Assembly (NCBI RefSeq): GCF_001665835.1
Contig: NZ_LZSX01000025.1
Location: 124,001 to 188,000 of the forward strand
Length of the DNA stretch: 64,000 bases
DNA from: Mycobacterium colombiense
GTDB lineage: Bacteria > Actinomycetota > Actinomycetes > Mycobacteriales > Mycobacteriaceae
Direction: 5' to 3'
Both the position numbers and the translations under genes were made by a program. Under the pieces are notes generated by a model. That model did no database searches, was not told the origin of the DNA, and saw only the letters and a program-made list of their open reading frames with translations. Each line of letters starts with the position of its first letter. Positions within the stretch are counted from its first letter, which is position 1. Shown piece by piece: positions 1 to 9,034 of this stretch.

Positions 1-1076
1 GCGGCACCTGTGACCCACTGGTGATCCACTGGCCCAAGGGCATCAAGGCAAAACGGCAAATCCGCCATCAGTATCACCACGTCACCGACATCGTGCCGAC
101 CATCTTGGACGTGGCCGGCGTCAAGATGCCGGAGGAACATCACGGCGTCAAGCAGTATCCACTCAACGGTGTGTCGATGCGGTACAGCTTCGACGACGCC
201 AACGCGCCCACCACCAAAAAACGGCAGTACTACGCCATGCTGGGTACTCGCGGAATCTGGGCGGATGGGTGGAAGGCGTCCTCACTGCATGCTCCGCTGG
301 GCGGAAAGGGTCATTTCGATCAGGACAGGTGGGAACTCTTCCACGTTGACGAAGACCGCTCCGAGTCGAAGAACGTCGCCGATCAGCACCCCGACAAGCT
401 CAACGAGTTGATCAACGCGTGGAACGAGGAAGCCAGAGACAACTACGTCCTACCGCTGGATGACCGCTCGGCGACCGAAATGATCACCATCCAGCGACCG
501 CAGTTCGAACCACCGCGAAATCGTTATCTGTACTACCCCGACACGTCGCCCGTACCTGAAGGCGTGGCGGTCAACATCCGCGGCCGGTCCTACAAGATCA
601 TTGCCAACGTCGATATCACGAACCACGCCCAAGGGGTGATCTTCGCGCATGGCTCACGCTTCGGCGGACACGCGTTGTTCATCAAGGACGGCAAGCTGCA
701 CTACGTCTACAACTTCCTCGGCATCAAGCCCGAGCAGGACTTCGTCTCCGAGCGACTCACGCCCGGTAAGCATTCGCTCGGCATGGAGTTCACCCGCGAA
801 AGCTCCGGCAAAAATGGCGAATCCATCGGCACTACAACTCTTTACGTCGACGACAAAGCGGTCACCAAAGGCCCGATGCGGGCACAGATAGGCAAGTTCA
901 CCCTCGCCGGCGACGGGCTGTGCGTCGGCTTCGACAGCGGTGACAGCGTCTCCCAGCAATACCGCACCCCAGGAACCTTCACCGGCGGAACGATTCAAGG
1001 CGTCGCGGTCGACACCAGCAAAGAAGCCTTCATCGACCTCCAAAAAGAAGCCGCAGGCGCCCTGGCACGGGACTAG
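1..1076 (+). CDS. Arylsulfatase, C-terminal part (gene enters from the left edge)
   Basis: The reading frame is open from the first complete codon at base 3, so the true start lies outside the window. About 357 residues are visible. The sequence VIHWPKGIK, then HHVTDIVPTILDVAGV and later WELFHVDEDRSE, is typical of the C-terminal half of alkaline-phosphatase-superfamily sulfatases, which hydrolyse sulfate esters using a formylglycine. The formylglycine motif would be upstream of the window. The last 150 residues form a beta-rich region with YVYNFLG and TTLYVDD, as in the large mycobacterial AtsA/AtsB/AtsD-type sulfatases of about 780 aa. The substrate cannot be inferred. A strong hairpin begins 39 nt after the stop codon. 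Confidence 0.85.
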   Translation, partial: GTCDPLVIHWPKGIKAKRQIRHQYHHVTDIVPTILDVAGVKMPEEHHGVKQYPLNGVSMRYSFDDANAPTTKKRQYYAMLGTRGIWADGWKASSLHAPLGGKGHFDQDRWELFHVDEDRSESKNVADQHPDKLNELINAWNEEARDNYVLPLDDRSATEMITIQRPQFEPPRNRYLYYPDTSPVPEGVAVNIRGRSYKIIANVDITNHAQGVIFAHGSRFGGHALFIKDGKLHYVYNFLGIKPEQDFVSERLTPGKHSLGMEFTRESSGKNGESIGTTTLYVDDKAVTKGPMRAQIGKFTLAGDGLCVGFDSGDSVSQQYRTPGTFTGGTIQGVAVDTSKEAFIDLQKEAAGALARD

Positions 1077-1412
1077 CACACCGTCAGGCTGCTAATACCT
1101 AGAGCCGCTTATCAGATTCTCATCTTCATGGCTGATCCGCCATTTCGATGTCCACGAAGATGAGAATTCCGCCCTCACGGGTGGTTTCGTCAGTGTGACT
1201 TCTTTCCCAGGCCCCGCCCTGCGAAACGGTGCTCCGGCACGTGGCCGGCGCGCTGCGAGGTGGCCACACATGCCGTGCACGCCACCTCGTGCGTCGGTAC
1301 TATCGCTCCAAGCGGTCATTCCGGCAGGGCGACGCAGCCTACGAACCGGGACTGAGGCCTTGATGCGGCTATCGAAATCTTTGCTCCTACTCCATTTTTC
1401 GTGAGGACAGTT
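1077..1412. other. Intergenic stretch without a recognisable gene
   Basis: These 336 bases lie between the sulfatase stop and a small downstream ORF. The only clear structure is the long inverted repeat at 1116-1167. Several short open frames occur on both strands, but none has a convincing ribosome binding site or a recognisable product. Confidence 0.6.
1116..1167. repeat. Long inverted repeat (16-nt arms), terminator-like hairpin
   Basis: The left arm is at 1116-1131 (ATTCTCATCTTCATGG) and the right arm at 1152-1167 (CCACGAAGATGAGAAT). They are complementary at 15 of 16 positions around a 20-nt loop. The hairpin lies shortly after the sulfatase stop codon. It could be a transcription terminator, although there is no U-tract and the stem is AT-rich for this genome. 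An operator or a relic of a mobile element is also possible. Confidence 0.6.
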
Positions 1413-1598
1413 ATGTGCGATGAACTTTTTTCCGGCTTCAGTGAAACCGGGTGGGATGAGGCGCCCTGGGACGTCGAACCAACATTCACTGCTGAGGAGT
1501 TGCAGATCCTTCTCAACCCGGCGTTATCGGTCACTGAGGCCGCCGACCGCGTGGGTTGCGCCGAACACGACGTCCGACGATTACGTCGGGCGTCCTGA
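1413..1598 (+). CDS. Small hypothetical protein with helix-turn-helix-like segment
   Basis: This encodes a 61-residue acidic protein. I chose the ATG at 1413 over the in-frame GTG at 1401 because a GAGGA Shine-Dalgarno sequence sits a few bases upstream of it. The C-terminal third reads SVTEAADRVGCAEHDVRRLRR, with the spacing of a helix-turn-helix: a helix with AAD, a G in the turn, then a second basic helix. The N-terminal half is rich in Asp, Glu and Trp. I do not recognise a family. A small DNA-binding protein is possible, but the short length keeps this uncertain. The gene stands alone and faces the convergent mmpL. Confidence 0.4.
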   Translation: MCDELFSGFSETGWDEAPWDVEPTFTAEELQILLNPALSVTEAADRVGCAEHDVRRLRRAS

Positions 1599-1738
1599 GA
1601 CAGCGTTCGCGCTGGGCAAAGCCGCCGGGCAGAGGGGACAGATCGTGCGAACACCATTGAACCGCACCGGATCTAAACTCTAAGGAGACCAGGGCAACCA
1701 GGGCGGGTGGCCCACTGCATTGGACAGTCTCGTCGCGG

Positions 1739-4627
1739 TCAGGCGTTGGTGGCGGATTTGGCCGGCGTCGGCCAGGCCGAGGGGACCGGGCGTTGCCGCA
1801 CTCGTTGTGGCCACCAGAACCACTTGCCCAGCAGCGCGGCGATCGATGGCGTCATGAGCGACCGGATAATCAGGGTGTCGAACAGCAGACCCAGTCCGAT
1901 GGTGGTGCCGACTTGGCCGATGACCGTGAGCTCGCTGACCGCCATCGTCATCATGGTGAAGGCGAACACCAGCCCAGCTGAGGTGACGACCGAGCCGGTT
2001 CCGCCCATCGCTCGGATGATGCCGGTGTTCAGGCCGGCGTGGATCTCCTCTTTGAAGCGCGATACCAGCAGCAGGTTGTAGTCGGCGCCGACGGCCAACA
2101 GGATGATCACGGACATTGCCAGCACCATCCAGTGCAACTCGATGCCGATCAGGTGCTGCCAGATCAGTACCGAGAGGCCGAACGATGCGCCGAGTGAGAG
2201 CAAGACGGTACCCACGATGACCGCCGACGCCACCACGCCTCGGGTGATGAGCAACATGATGATGAAAATCAGGCACAGTGAGGAGATTCCGGCGATCAAC
2301 AGGTCGTAGTTGGCGCCGTCTTGCATGTCTTTGAACGTGGCGGCGGTGCCCGCGAGGTAGATCTTCGAGCCCTCCAGCGGCGTGCCCTTCAGCGCTTCGT
2401 AGGCGGCCTTCTTGATCGCGTCGATGTGCGAAATGCCTTCTTGTGACATCGGATCGCCGTCGTGGCTGATGATGAAGCGCACGGCATGCCCGTCAGGGGA
2501 GATGAAGTTCTTCATGCCCCGCTTGAACTCGGCATTGTTGAACGTCTCGGGGGGCAGGTAGAACGAGTCGTCGTTCTTGGAGGCGTCGAAGGCCTTGCCC
2601 ATGGCGCTGGAGTTCTTCTGCGCCTCATTCTGCTGATCCTGCAGACCCTTCTGGGTCGAATACATGGTCAGCATCGTCGTTTTCATGGCCTTCATGTTCT
2701 CGATCATCGACGGCATCAGCGCCACCATCTGGGGCATCAGGGTATCGAGGTGATCCATGATCGGCAGCAGGCTCTCGATGTCGTCGGTCATCGTGTCGAT
2801 GCCGTCGAGGGCGTCGAAGACCGAGCGAAGCGACCAGCACACCGGGATGTCATAGCAGTGCTTTTCCCAGTAGAAATAGCTACGCATGGGTCGGAAGAAG
2901 TCCTCAAAATCGGCCATGTGGTCGCGTAATTCGTTGATGTCGATGGTCATGTCGTGCATCTTCTTGACCATCACATGCATGTCGTTGGCCATTTGAGCGG
3001 TGATGCTGGACATCTTTTCCATGCTGTCGATGGTCGTCTGCATCATGTCGGCCTGGTGCAGCATGTCGGCCATCTGGTCTGCTTGGTACTTCTGGTTCAT
3101 CTGCTGGGTGACGCCCTGCATGCTGATCTGGAACGGGATCGAGGTGTGCTCGATCGGCGTGCCCTGCGGGCGGGTAATCGCCTGCACGCGGGCGATTCCC
3201 GGCACCCGGAAGACGGTCTTGGCGATTTTGTCGATCACCAGAAAGTCCGCGGAGTTTCGCAGGTCGTGATCGCTTTCGATCATCAGCATCTCGGGGTTCA
3301 TCCGCGCCTGCGAGAAGTGCCGGTCCGCGGCCGCGTAACCCTCGTTCGCCGGCAGGTCCGCGGGCAAATAGTGGCGGTCGTTGTAGTTGGTCCGGTAGCC
3401 CGGCAGCGTCAGCAAGCCGACCAGTGCCAGTGCGATCGCCATCACCAGGATCGGGGCGGGCCACCGGACGACCAGGGCGCCGATCTTGCGCCACCCGCGA
3501 ATCCGTTGCGACCGCCTGGGTTCGAGGGTCTTACCGAAACGCGATGCCACCGAAACAACGGCGGGGCCGAGCGTCAATGCCGCCGCCACCACGACCACCA
3601 TGCCGATGGCCAACGGGATACCCAGTGTCTGGAAATACGGCAGGTTGGTGAAGTGCAGGCAAAAGGTTGCACCGGCGATGGTCATGCCAGACCCGAGCAC
3701 CACATGGGCGGTGCCCTTGTACATCGTGTAGTACGCGTCTTCTCGGGACTCCCCCATAGCCCGGGCTTCCTGATATCGGCCGATCAAAAAGATCGCATAG
3801 TCGGTGGCGGCCGCGATCGCCAGCGTCACCAGCAAGTTCGTGGCAAACGTGGAGAGCTTGATGAGTTGGTAGTAGCCCAGGAAAGCGACCATGCCGCGTG
3901 CGGCGGCCAGCTCAAGCACCACCATCAGCAGAGTGAGCAGCACCGTGATGATCGACCGGTAGACCGCCAACAGCATGCCGATGATCACCAGGAACGTGAC
4001 GCTCGTGATTAATTGCAGACTGCGGTCGCCGGCGATGTTTTGATCGGCCGACATTGCTGCAGACCCGGTGACGTAGGCCTTCACCCCGGCGGGTGTGGGC
4101 ACACTTTCGACGATGTTTTGCACGGCTTCGACTGATTCGTTGGCCAGGGTTTCGCCCTGATTACCAGCCAAATAGACTTGGACGTAGGCGGCTTTGCCGT
4201 CGTTGCTTTGCACACCCGCCCCGGTGAGCGGATCGCTCCACATATCCTGAACGTGTTCAACATGTTTGGTGTCGGCGCCGAGCTTTTTGACGACCTGGTC
4301 GTAGTAGGCATGGGCATCAGCACCCAGCGGCTTTTGCCCCTCCAAAACGATCATGGCTGAGCTGTTGGACTTGTACTCGTGGAAAACCTCACCGACGCGC
4401 TTTGCCGCGACGACTGATTGCGCATCATCTGGACTCAATGACACCGAGCGCATCTTCCCCACAGCGTCCAGCTGCGGGACCACGATGTTGAGCACCGCGA
4501 TGATCGCGATCCAGCCAAGGATGATGGGTACGGCGAACGTGCGGATCAAACGCGGGATCTTCTCACGCACCGGCTCGTTGGCAGCCAAGAACTGGTCGGT
4601 GCGGACCTCGTCGACGGTTGTGCTCAT
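1739..4627 (-). CDS. MmpL-family RND transporter (MmpL4/MmpL5-like)
   Basis: This 962-residue inner-membrane RND exporter has TM1 at about residues 30-50, a first periplasmic loop, a TM2-6 bundle from about 205 to 350, a second loop, and a C-terminal bundle from about 765 to 935. The proton-relay Asp-Tyr pairs are D276-Y277 ([12 protein letters not shown]) and D849-Y850 ([12 protein letters not shown]). The second loop holds a long methionine-rich helical segment (about 500-670), the coiled-coil hairpin characteristic of MmpL4/MmpL5. Those proteins, with MmpS4/5, export mycobactin-type siderophores, and MmpL5 also exports drugs such as bedaquiline. The start codon overlaps the mmpS stop in an ATGA, so the two are translationally coupled. 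Siderophore export is inferred from family resemblance; the mbtI gene 9 kb away is compatible with it. Confidence 0.9.
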   Translation of the reverse strand: MSTTVDEVRTDQFLAANEPVREKIPRLIRTFAVPIILGWIAIIAVLNIVVPQLDAVGKMRSVSLSPDDAQSVVAAKRVGEVFHEYKSNSSAMIVLEGQKPLGADAHAYYDQVVKKLGADTKHVEHVQDMWSDPLTGAGVQSNDGKAAYVQVYLAGNQGETLANESVEAVQNIVESVPTPAGVKAYVTGSAAMSADQNIAGDRSLQLITSVTFLVIIGMLLAVYRSIITVLLTLLMVVLELAAARGMVAFLGYYQLIKLSTFATNLLVTLAIAAATDYAIFLIGRYQEARAMGESREDAYYTMYKGTAHVVLGSGMTIAGATFCLHFTNLPYFQTLGIPLAIGMVVVVAAALTLGPAVVSVASRFGKTLEPRRSQRIRGWRKIGALVVRWPAPILVMAIALALVGLLTLPGYRTNYNDRHYLPADLPANEGYAAADRHFSQARMNPEMLMIESDHDLRNSADFLVIDKIAKTVFRVPGIARVQAITRPQGTPIEHTSIPFQISMQGVTQQMNQKYQADQMADMLHQADMMQTTIDSMEKMSSITAQMANDMHVMVKKMHDMTIDINELRDHMADFEDFFRPMRSYFYWEKHCYDIPVCWSLRSVFDALDGIDTMTDDIESLLPIMDHLDTLMPQMVALMPSMIENMKAMKTTMLTMYSTQKGLQDQQNEAQKNSSAMGKAFDASKNDDSFYLPPETFNNAEFKRGMKNFISPDGHAVRFIISHDGDPMSQEGISHIDAIKKAAYEALKGTPLEGSKIYLAGTAATFKDMQDGANYDLLIAGISSLCLIFIIMLLITRGVVASAVIVGTVLLSLGASFGLSVLIWQHLIGIELHWMVLAMSVIILLAVGADYNLLLVSRFKEEIHAGLNTGIIRAMGGTGSVVTSAGLVFAFTMMTMAVSELTVIGQVGTTIGLGLLFDTLIIRSLMTPSIAALLGKWFWWPQRVRQRPVPSAWPTPAKSATNA

Positions 4628-5058
4628 GCGGATTTCACCAAACAGAAGGTCAGGGCGTGCACGCCGTGGGTTACGTTCTGGTCCTTGACTTCGTCATCGA
4701 TGGTGATGCGACAGCCGAGGGAGTCGCCGTCACTTTGCGCCGAGAGGTTCGGAAAGACCGAGGGGGCCGTCGTGCTGAGCACCAGGGTCCACGGCAGTGG
4801 CGCACCGTCGACCCGCCTCGGGTCGGCGGACAGGTCCAAGTAGTTCACATTGGCCTGACTGGCCGAGCCGAAGACCTCGTACTTGACGACCTTGGGCTTG
4901 AATGGCTTGGAATCATCCAGCCGAGGGCTCGTCATGACACCGGTGTCGTGAGCGCCGAAGAACGACTTGACCCGAACCACGGCAAAGCCGCCGACCACCA
5001 CGACCAGCACGATCAGTAGCGGCAACCACGCGCTGCGCACCACTTTCGAAATCTGCAC
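4624..5058 (-). CDS. MmpS-family accessory protein of the MmpL transporter
   Basis: This 144-residue protein has one N-terminal membrane anchor ([20 protein letters not shown], about residues 9-28) followed by a periplasmic beta-rich domain with [20 protein letters not shown] and a terminal Cys segment ([11 protein letters not shown]). This is the MmpS4/MmpS5 layout. The frame stays open upstream to 5223, but I place the start at the GTG at 5056-5058. A GAAGGAA Shine-Dalgarno lies 9 nt before it and the resulting length matches the family (about 140 aa). MmpS proteins bind their MmpL partner and are needed for siderophore export. The stop overlaps the mmpL start by 4 nt. Confidence 0.9.
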   Translation of the reverse strand: MQISKVVRSAWLPLLIVLVVVVGGFAVVRVKSFFGAHDTGVMTSPRLDDSKPFKPKVVKYEVFGSASQANVNYLDLSADPRRVDGAPLPWTLVLSTTAPSVFPNLSAQSDGDSLGCRITIDDEVKDQNVTHGVHALTFCLVKSA

Positions 5059-5223
5059 CCGCGTGCATTCCTTCCTGCTGCTCCCTACCACGCAAAGTGG
5101 TGATGGCCTGCGGGCGGGGGTAACGCCCTGAGGCGCACCCGGTCCGTGAGACATACTTCCTTGCAACCAATTTCGTAACGGCAACAAGCGTCGAGTGCCC
5201 GCGCCTAAGCCTAATACATACAC

Positions 5224-5245
5224 TGCACACTTTGCAGACTGTGCA
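5224..5245. promoter_or_regulatory. Inverted repeat, candidate TetR operator upstream of mmpS-mmpL
   Basis: TGCACA (5224-5229) and TGTGCA (5240-5245) form a perfect 6-bp dyad with a 10-bp spacer, 166 bp upstream of the mmpS start and 24 bp past the tetR stop. The size and symmetry suit a TetR-family dimer, and it is the clearest dyad in the tetR-mmpS gap. Assignment to the neighbouring regulator is inference. Confidence 0.4.
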
Positions 5246-5268
5246 ACTATGCGTGACCTAGATAACTC

Positions 5269-5886
5269 TTAGGCCGTCTTCGCGTAGATGCTCTTAACCA
5301 GTGCGGCCGCATGCTCGACGTAGGGCATCGGCGTGTCCTCGGCGCCATTAATGGGCTCACCCCCGGCCCAACGCTCAAAGCCCAAACGCACCGCCGCCGA
5401 CGCCAGCGCGGAAATCAAGGCCGGCATCTCATCGTCGCACCGCATCCCTTGGCGTCGGGCAACGATCTCGGTCAACTGCATCTGAAACCGCTCCAAATCG
5501 GCGAGGAACGCCGCCAACACCGCTGGCGTAGATTTAGCGAGTTCCAGCATGCCGGCGACCCGTTCGCGTCTTGGCGCCATGCCACGAAGATGGCCGGCCG
5601 CCAACGCGATCAACTCCTCCAGCACCGCGCAATGCAGCCCGGGGCCACGCGCTACAAAGTCGGCGGCCAGATCAGCGGGGATATCAGAGGGCCCGTAAGC
5701 GATCGCGGACTCCTTGCTGGGAAAATAATTGAAAAAGGTGCGCGTCGAAACCCCCGCCTCGACACAGACTTCCTCGATAGTCACCTCATCGAACCCGCGT
5801 TCCAACACCAAACGCACTGCGGCATCCCGGATTTCCCCGCTGGTCTGACGGCGACGCCGCTCGCGAAGACCCCACCCATTCCCCAT
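5269..5886 (-). CDS. TetR-family transcriptional regulator
   Basis: This 205-residue protein starts at the ATG at 5886 (MGNGWGLRERRRRQ), preferred over an upstream in-frame codon at 5910 that adds eight atypical residues. The N-terminal TetR HTH is clear: IRDAAVRLVLERGFDEVTIEEVCVEAGV, then STRTFFNYFPSKE at about residues 45-60. The C-terminal part is a helical ligand-binding domain of unknown specificity. It lies directly upstream of mmpS-mmpL on the same strand, so it probably controls that export pair. In M. tuberculosis the mmpS5-mmpL5 pair is controlled by the MarR-type Rv0678, whereas other mycobacterial mmpS-mmpL pairs have TetR regulators. Confidence 0.85.
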   Translation of the reverse strand: MGNGWGLRERRRRQTSGEIRDAAVRLVLERGFDEVTIEEVCVEAGVSTRTFFNYFPSKESAIAYGPSDIPADLAADFVARGPGLHCAVLEELIALAAGHLRGMAPRRERVAGMLELAKSTPAVLAAFLADLERFQMQLTEIVARRQGMRCDDEMPALISALASAAVRLGFERWAGGEPINGAEDTPMPYVEHAAALVKSIYAKTA

Positions 5887-6213
5887 ACGCCCATCTTGCA
5901 CGCAGCGCACACATTGCGGTCAACCAGGCCCCGGGCCGATTAGGGCATGGCGGCGCGACATACCTCGGCGCGAGGTTGCACGACACGGTCACGATCGGTG
6001 ATGGCCCCGCCCCCCCGTGTGTCGTGAGCAGCTAAAAGCCCGCTGCAAACAGGTACGCGCGGCGATACTGGCATTCCGCGACGCGGCCGCAACATCGCCG
6101 GCACGTAACCATCTCTGGCCGCCACCATCAACCTCTCGGCAGCGCCGCGTTATTACGCTCGTACACAACAGAATTCGCTATTGCCGAGCAGGTCTACTTA
6201 AAGCCACCGCCGA
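5887..6213. other. Intergenic stretch between tetR and the decayed methyltransferase
   Basis: No supported gene is present. A short open frame at 6017-6217 has no ribosome binding site and no recognisable sequence. The notable element is a perfect dyad, ACCTCG-GCG-CGAGGT, at 5962-5976, about 76 bp upstream of the tetR start. It could be an autoregulatory operator for the TetR protein. Confidence 0.4.
5962..5976. promoter_or_regulatory. Perfect 15-bp palindrome upstream of tetR
   Basis: ACCTCG, spacer GCG, CGAGGT is perfectly symmetric. It lies about 76 bp upstream of the tetR start codon, where an autoregulatory operator is often found. It differs in sequence from the dyad at 5224-5245, so the two are unlikely to bind the same protein with equal affinity. 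Confidence 0.3.
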
Positions 6214-6413
6214 ATGAGATTGCGCGAGCAGCACCTACAGCCCCGCTACACAAGCACCTTGGACAAGTGGATCGACAATCTCGAGAAATAAGGACGAGAC
6301 CATTGCGATCACGTCGAGGAGATCTAGGAGCGTTTCCAGGAATACCTGACTAATGCGCAGATCTATTTCGCAAGAACTATACCGACGTCTGCCAATTCAT
6401 TTGCGTGGGCATG
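6214..6413 (+). pseudogene. Relic of a mycolic-acid methyltransferase gene (3' end)
   Basis: Translated in pieces, this stretch reads as the C-terminus of a cyclopropane-synthase-family methyltransferase. The pieces are EQHLQPRYTSTLDKWIDNLEK, a stop, DETIAITS after a frameshift, EEI, a second stop (TAG), ERFQEYLTNAQIYF, and after another shift KNYTDVCQF. They align in order with the family end, of the form HY.RTLDLW..LE, SEEIYERYMKYL, YTDVCQFTL. At least two in-frame stops and two frameshifts show that it is dead. The intact paralogue starts about 70 bp downstream, so this is probably one half of an old tandem duplication. The 5' two-thirds of the gene is missing or unrecognisable. Confidence 0.75.
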
Positions 6414-6484
6414 GTTGGTGCCGATGGAGTAGCGTTATTGCGCATGCAAAGCAATCGCGGAGCAACGTGGCGACGGTTGTGAGT

Positions 6485-7369
6485 ATGGCGGACGAGACAG
6501 AATCAGCGACGGCGATGGAGCCGCACTTCGAAGAGGTCCAGGCGCACTACGACCTGTCCGACGATTTCTTCGGAACCTTCCAGGACCCGTCCCGCACCTA
6601 CAGCTGCGCGTACTTCGCCCGCGACGACATGTCGCTGGAGGACGCACAGCTCGCGAAGATTGATTTGTCATTGGGCAAGCTGGACCTGAAACCCGGCATG
6701 ACGCTGCTCGACGTCGGATGCGGGTGGGGCTCGGCGATAAAGCGTGCAGTCGAGAAGTATGACGTCAACGTCGTCGGCCTGACGCTGTCCAAGAATCAGT
6801 GCAAGTTCGCTCAGAAGTTGCTCGATGGGCTGGACTCCGAGCGCTCGCGTCGCGTCTTGCTGCGGGGCTGGGAGCAGTTCGACGAATCCGTTGACCGAAT
6901 CGTCAGCCTCGAGGCCATCGAGGCGTTTCCCCAGGAGCGATACGCGCCGTTCTTCAAGGCGTGCAGCAGAATGTTGCCCAGCGGCGGGCGGATGGTGTTG
7001 CAGGCGATCCTCGGACACCCGCTGAAGCGCTGGCCAGAAATGGGCATTCCTATCACGATGACCGACCTGCGGTTCATGCGGTTCATCGCCAAGGAGATCT
7101 TCCCGGGCGGGTCGATCCCGTGCGATGAGGACATCATCAACCTGTCGCAGGACGCCGGGTTCACGGTCGAGCAGAAGGAACTCCTGAGCGAGCACTACGT
7201 CCGCACTCTCGACCTGTGGGCCTCGGCACTGGAAGCCCACCACGACGCCGCGGTCGCCGCAACCTCCGAGGAGATCTACGAGCGGTACATGAAGTATCTG
7301 CGGGGCTGCAGCGACTTCTTCGCGCGGGGAATCAGCGAGTTGGGGCAGTTCACGCTGGTCAAGGGGTGA
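6485..7369 (+). CDS. Mycolic-acid S-adenosylmethionine-dependent methyltransferase (CmaA/MmaA family)
   Basis: This 294-residue protein starts MADETESATAMEPHFEEVQ. The frame extends upstream to 6353, but that part overlaps the decayed neighbour and does not look like the family. The SAM-binding motif is LLDVGCGWGSA (residues 74-84). Residues C41, E146, Y238 and C275 correspond, with a constant offset of 6, to C35, E140, Y232 and C269 of CmaA1. The position of the CmaA1 bicarbonate-site His167 is Gln173 here (MVLQAI), as I recall for the hydroxymycolate synthase MmaA4. SLEAIEAF and YLRGC also resemble MmaA4. The enzyme should modify a double bond of a meromycolate chain on a carrier protein. 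Whether the product is cyclopropane, methyl or hydroxyl cannot be settled. Confidence 0.85.
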   Translation: MADETESATAMEPHFEEVQAHYDLSDDFFGTFQDPSRTYSCAYFARDDMSLEDAQLAKIDLSLGKLDLKPGMTLLDVGCGWGSAIKRAVEKYDVNVVGLTLSKNQCKFAQKLLDGLDSERSRRVLLRGWEQFDESVDRIVSLEAIEAFPQERYAPFFKACSRMLPSGGRMVLQAILGHPLKRWPEMGIPITMTDLRFMRFIAKEIFPGGSIPCDEDIINLSQDAGFTVEQKELLSEHYVRTLDLWASALEAHHDAAVAATSEEIYERYMKYLRGCSDFFARGISELGQFTLVKG

Positions 7370-7540
7370 TCACGGCGCACCGAACACCCACGCCGCGCTG
7401 TGTCGGCCGAACCCGAAGCTCCAGCAGGAACCGGGGCCCGGCTGATGGGGCCGCGCTTCGCGACAAGCAGGGCCGAGCCTCTCTGCAGCCCTGCGACTCT
7501 CCAGTCGGCGATGCTCACGTGCTGTCCATCGGTGTGAACG

Positions 7541-8024
7541 TCACAGAGTAGCGTCCACGATCACGGGTGTTCCGCCCTCCAGCCAGGCCGTGTGCAGTTC
7601 GATGATCTTGGTCCGGGTTGGTAACCCTTTGCGATGAAGCAGGTTCTCTCCATAGTCGAACGGGTGCGGGCTGCCGCAAAAGGCGTCATGGGCTGCTTGG
7701 CGTTCGGCGTCATTGCGCGGGTCGCGAGCAATTCCGGTCAGCGTGTCTCGCCGGAAACGCAGTGTCACTCTAGGGTGTGCGCGAATGTTCTTCAGCCACA
7801 GGGCATGTTCACCCGTAATGGAGACGAGATAGGACTTGCCGGCTCCCTCTACGGGCGATTCCCCGATTGTGGTTCGCGGTGTGGATGCCGACGAATGTCG
7901 CCGCCTTGACCACGACAGGACGAAAGTCCAGAAAACCGCGGACGACCTTCGTCCGCGCGTACCGTGACTTGCCGCTGCCGCAAAGCTGCCATTGACCAAT
8001 GTCACCATTTGGTGTTGACTGCAT
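7541..8024 (-). pseudogene. Frameshifted small oxidoreductase-like gene (deazaflavin/nitroreductase type)
   Basis: The C-terminal two-thirds is one clean frame from about TIGESPVEGAGKSYLVSI through EHALWLKNIRAHPRVTLRFRR to GTPVIVDATL, with stop at 7541-7543. This is the layout of deazaflavin (F420)-dependent nitroreductase-like proteins. The matching N-terminus (KVVRGFLDFRPVVVKAATFVGIHTA) is in a different frame, starting at an ATG at 8024. The switch occurs around 7863-7880, so one base appears lost or gained there. An alternative is a shorter gene starting inside the second frame, but no good start or ribosome binding site is visible there. Confidence 0.5.
8003..8014. promoter_or_regulatory. 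Short palindrome ahead of the five-gene oxidation operon
   Basis: CACCA-TT-TGGTG is a perfect dyad 13 bp upstream of the esterase start. It sits in the short divergent gap with the frameshifted gene, next to two TTGAC elements that could be -35 boxes. The operon ends with a MerR regulator, so this may be its operator, but the arms are short. Confidence 0.3.
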
Positions 8025-8027
8025 TTT

Positions 8028-9032
8028 ATGACGGACGGCGTTCCGGCTCGCGGGTCGTTGCGATCCCGCTGCGCGGCAGCGGTAAGTACGTACACCCTTC
8101 GGCCGATCACCAGCGTGATCCCGCCCGAACGGCCATGGGGGCTCTGGTTATCGCGCCAGATCATCGCCAGGATCATGGGGACTTTCGGCCCCTCGCTCGC
8201 GGGCACCCGCGTCGAATCGGTCGACGTCAAGCTGCCCGACGGCCGCCGCGTCAAGGGTGAATGGGTCTATGGGCCGCGAACGCCCACAAGCGAAACCGAA
8301 CGCTCCTCAATCAGCCAAGGTGCGATCTACTATGTGCATGGCAGCGGGTACGCCGTGTGCTCGCCAAAGACGCACCGCCGCTTGACATCCTGGCTGTCGG
8401 CCCTGACCGGCCTACCGGTGTTCTGCATCGATTACCGACTCGCACCGCGTCATCGCTTCCCCACCGCGGCCGACGACGTCCGCACGGGCTGGGACTGGCT
8501 GGTCGAAACCTGCGGCGTGCCACCCAAACAGATTGTGATTGCGGGTGATTCGGCGGGCGGTCACCTGTCGGTGGACTTGCTGCTGCAGCCTGAGGTCGGT
8601 CACCCCGCCGCAATGGTGCTGCTCTCTCCCCTGTACGACCTCACGTTCGAGCTGTCGCTGGCGCGCGAACGGATACGCCGCGATCCCGCCACCCGGGCGG
8701 CGAGCGCGGGCCGCCTGGTCGGCCTCTACCACAGCGGCATCGACCTCACCCACCAACGGCTGACGCTCGACGTCCCGGGCGGCGGAGCGCTTCCCCCAAC
8801 GCTGATCCAGGCCGGTGGTGCCGAGATGTTGCAGGAGGACGCGCGCCAACTCGCCGCCGACATCCGCACCGCCGGCGGCCGATGCGAACTGCAGATCTGG
8901 CCGCACCAAGTGCATGTCTTCCAGGCGTTGCCACGCATGACACCCGAGGCCGCCAAGGCCATGGCCTATGTCGCGCGATTCATCGCCCACGCCCTGCAGG
9001 ATGCACGCGCCGTCGCCGAGGAGATCCACTGA
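8028..9032 (+). CDS. Alpha/beta-hydrolase, hormone-sensitive-lipase family (LipK/MbtJ-like acetyl hydrolase)
   Basis: This 334-residue esterase has the HSL-family oxyanion motif as HGSGY (IYYVHGSGYAVCSPKTHRRL), the nucleophile elbow GDSAGG and a terminal histidine in HQVHVFQALP. TLRPITSVIPPERPWG followed by ESVDVKLPDGRRVKGEWVYGP resembles, from memory, M. tuberculosis MbtJ/LipK, which lies next to mbtI there. The start is uncertain: ATG 8028 is used, but TTG 8058 or GTG 8115 would also leave the domain intact. It is the first of five tightly spaced genes, with only 2 nt to the SDR. In this context it may cleave the ester made by the downstream monooxygenase, rather than act only in mycobactin biology. 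Confidence 0.8.
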   Translation: MTDGVPARGSLRSRCAAAVSTYTLRPITSVIPPERPWGLWLSRQIIARIMGTFGPSLAGTRVESVDVKLPDGRRVKGEWVYGPRTPTSETERSSISQGAIYYVHGSGYAVCSPKTHRRLTSWLSALTGLPVFCIDYRLAPRHRFPTAADDVRTGWDWLVETCGVPPKQIVIAGDSAGGHLSVDLLLQPEVGHPAAMVLLSPLYDLTFELSLARERIRRDPATRAASAGRLVGLYHSGIDLTHQRLTLDVPGGGALPPTLIQAGGAEMLQEDARQLAADIRTAGGRCELQIWPHQVHVFQALPRMTPEAAKAMAYVARFIAHALQDARAVAEEIH

Positions 9033-9034
9033 CC

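Noticed and set aside
2954..4012. 352-codon plus-strand frame opposite mmpL
   Set aside because: Its His/Gln-rich composition mirrors the transmembrane codons of mmpL, and it has no recognisable motif.
6017..6217. 66-codon plus-strand frame between tetR and the methyltransferase relic
   Set aside because: No start signal, no family resemblance, and Cys/Arg-rich composition typical of noncoding GC-rich DNA.
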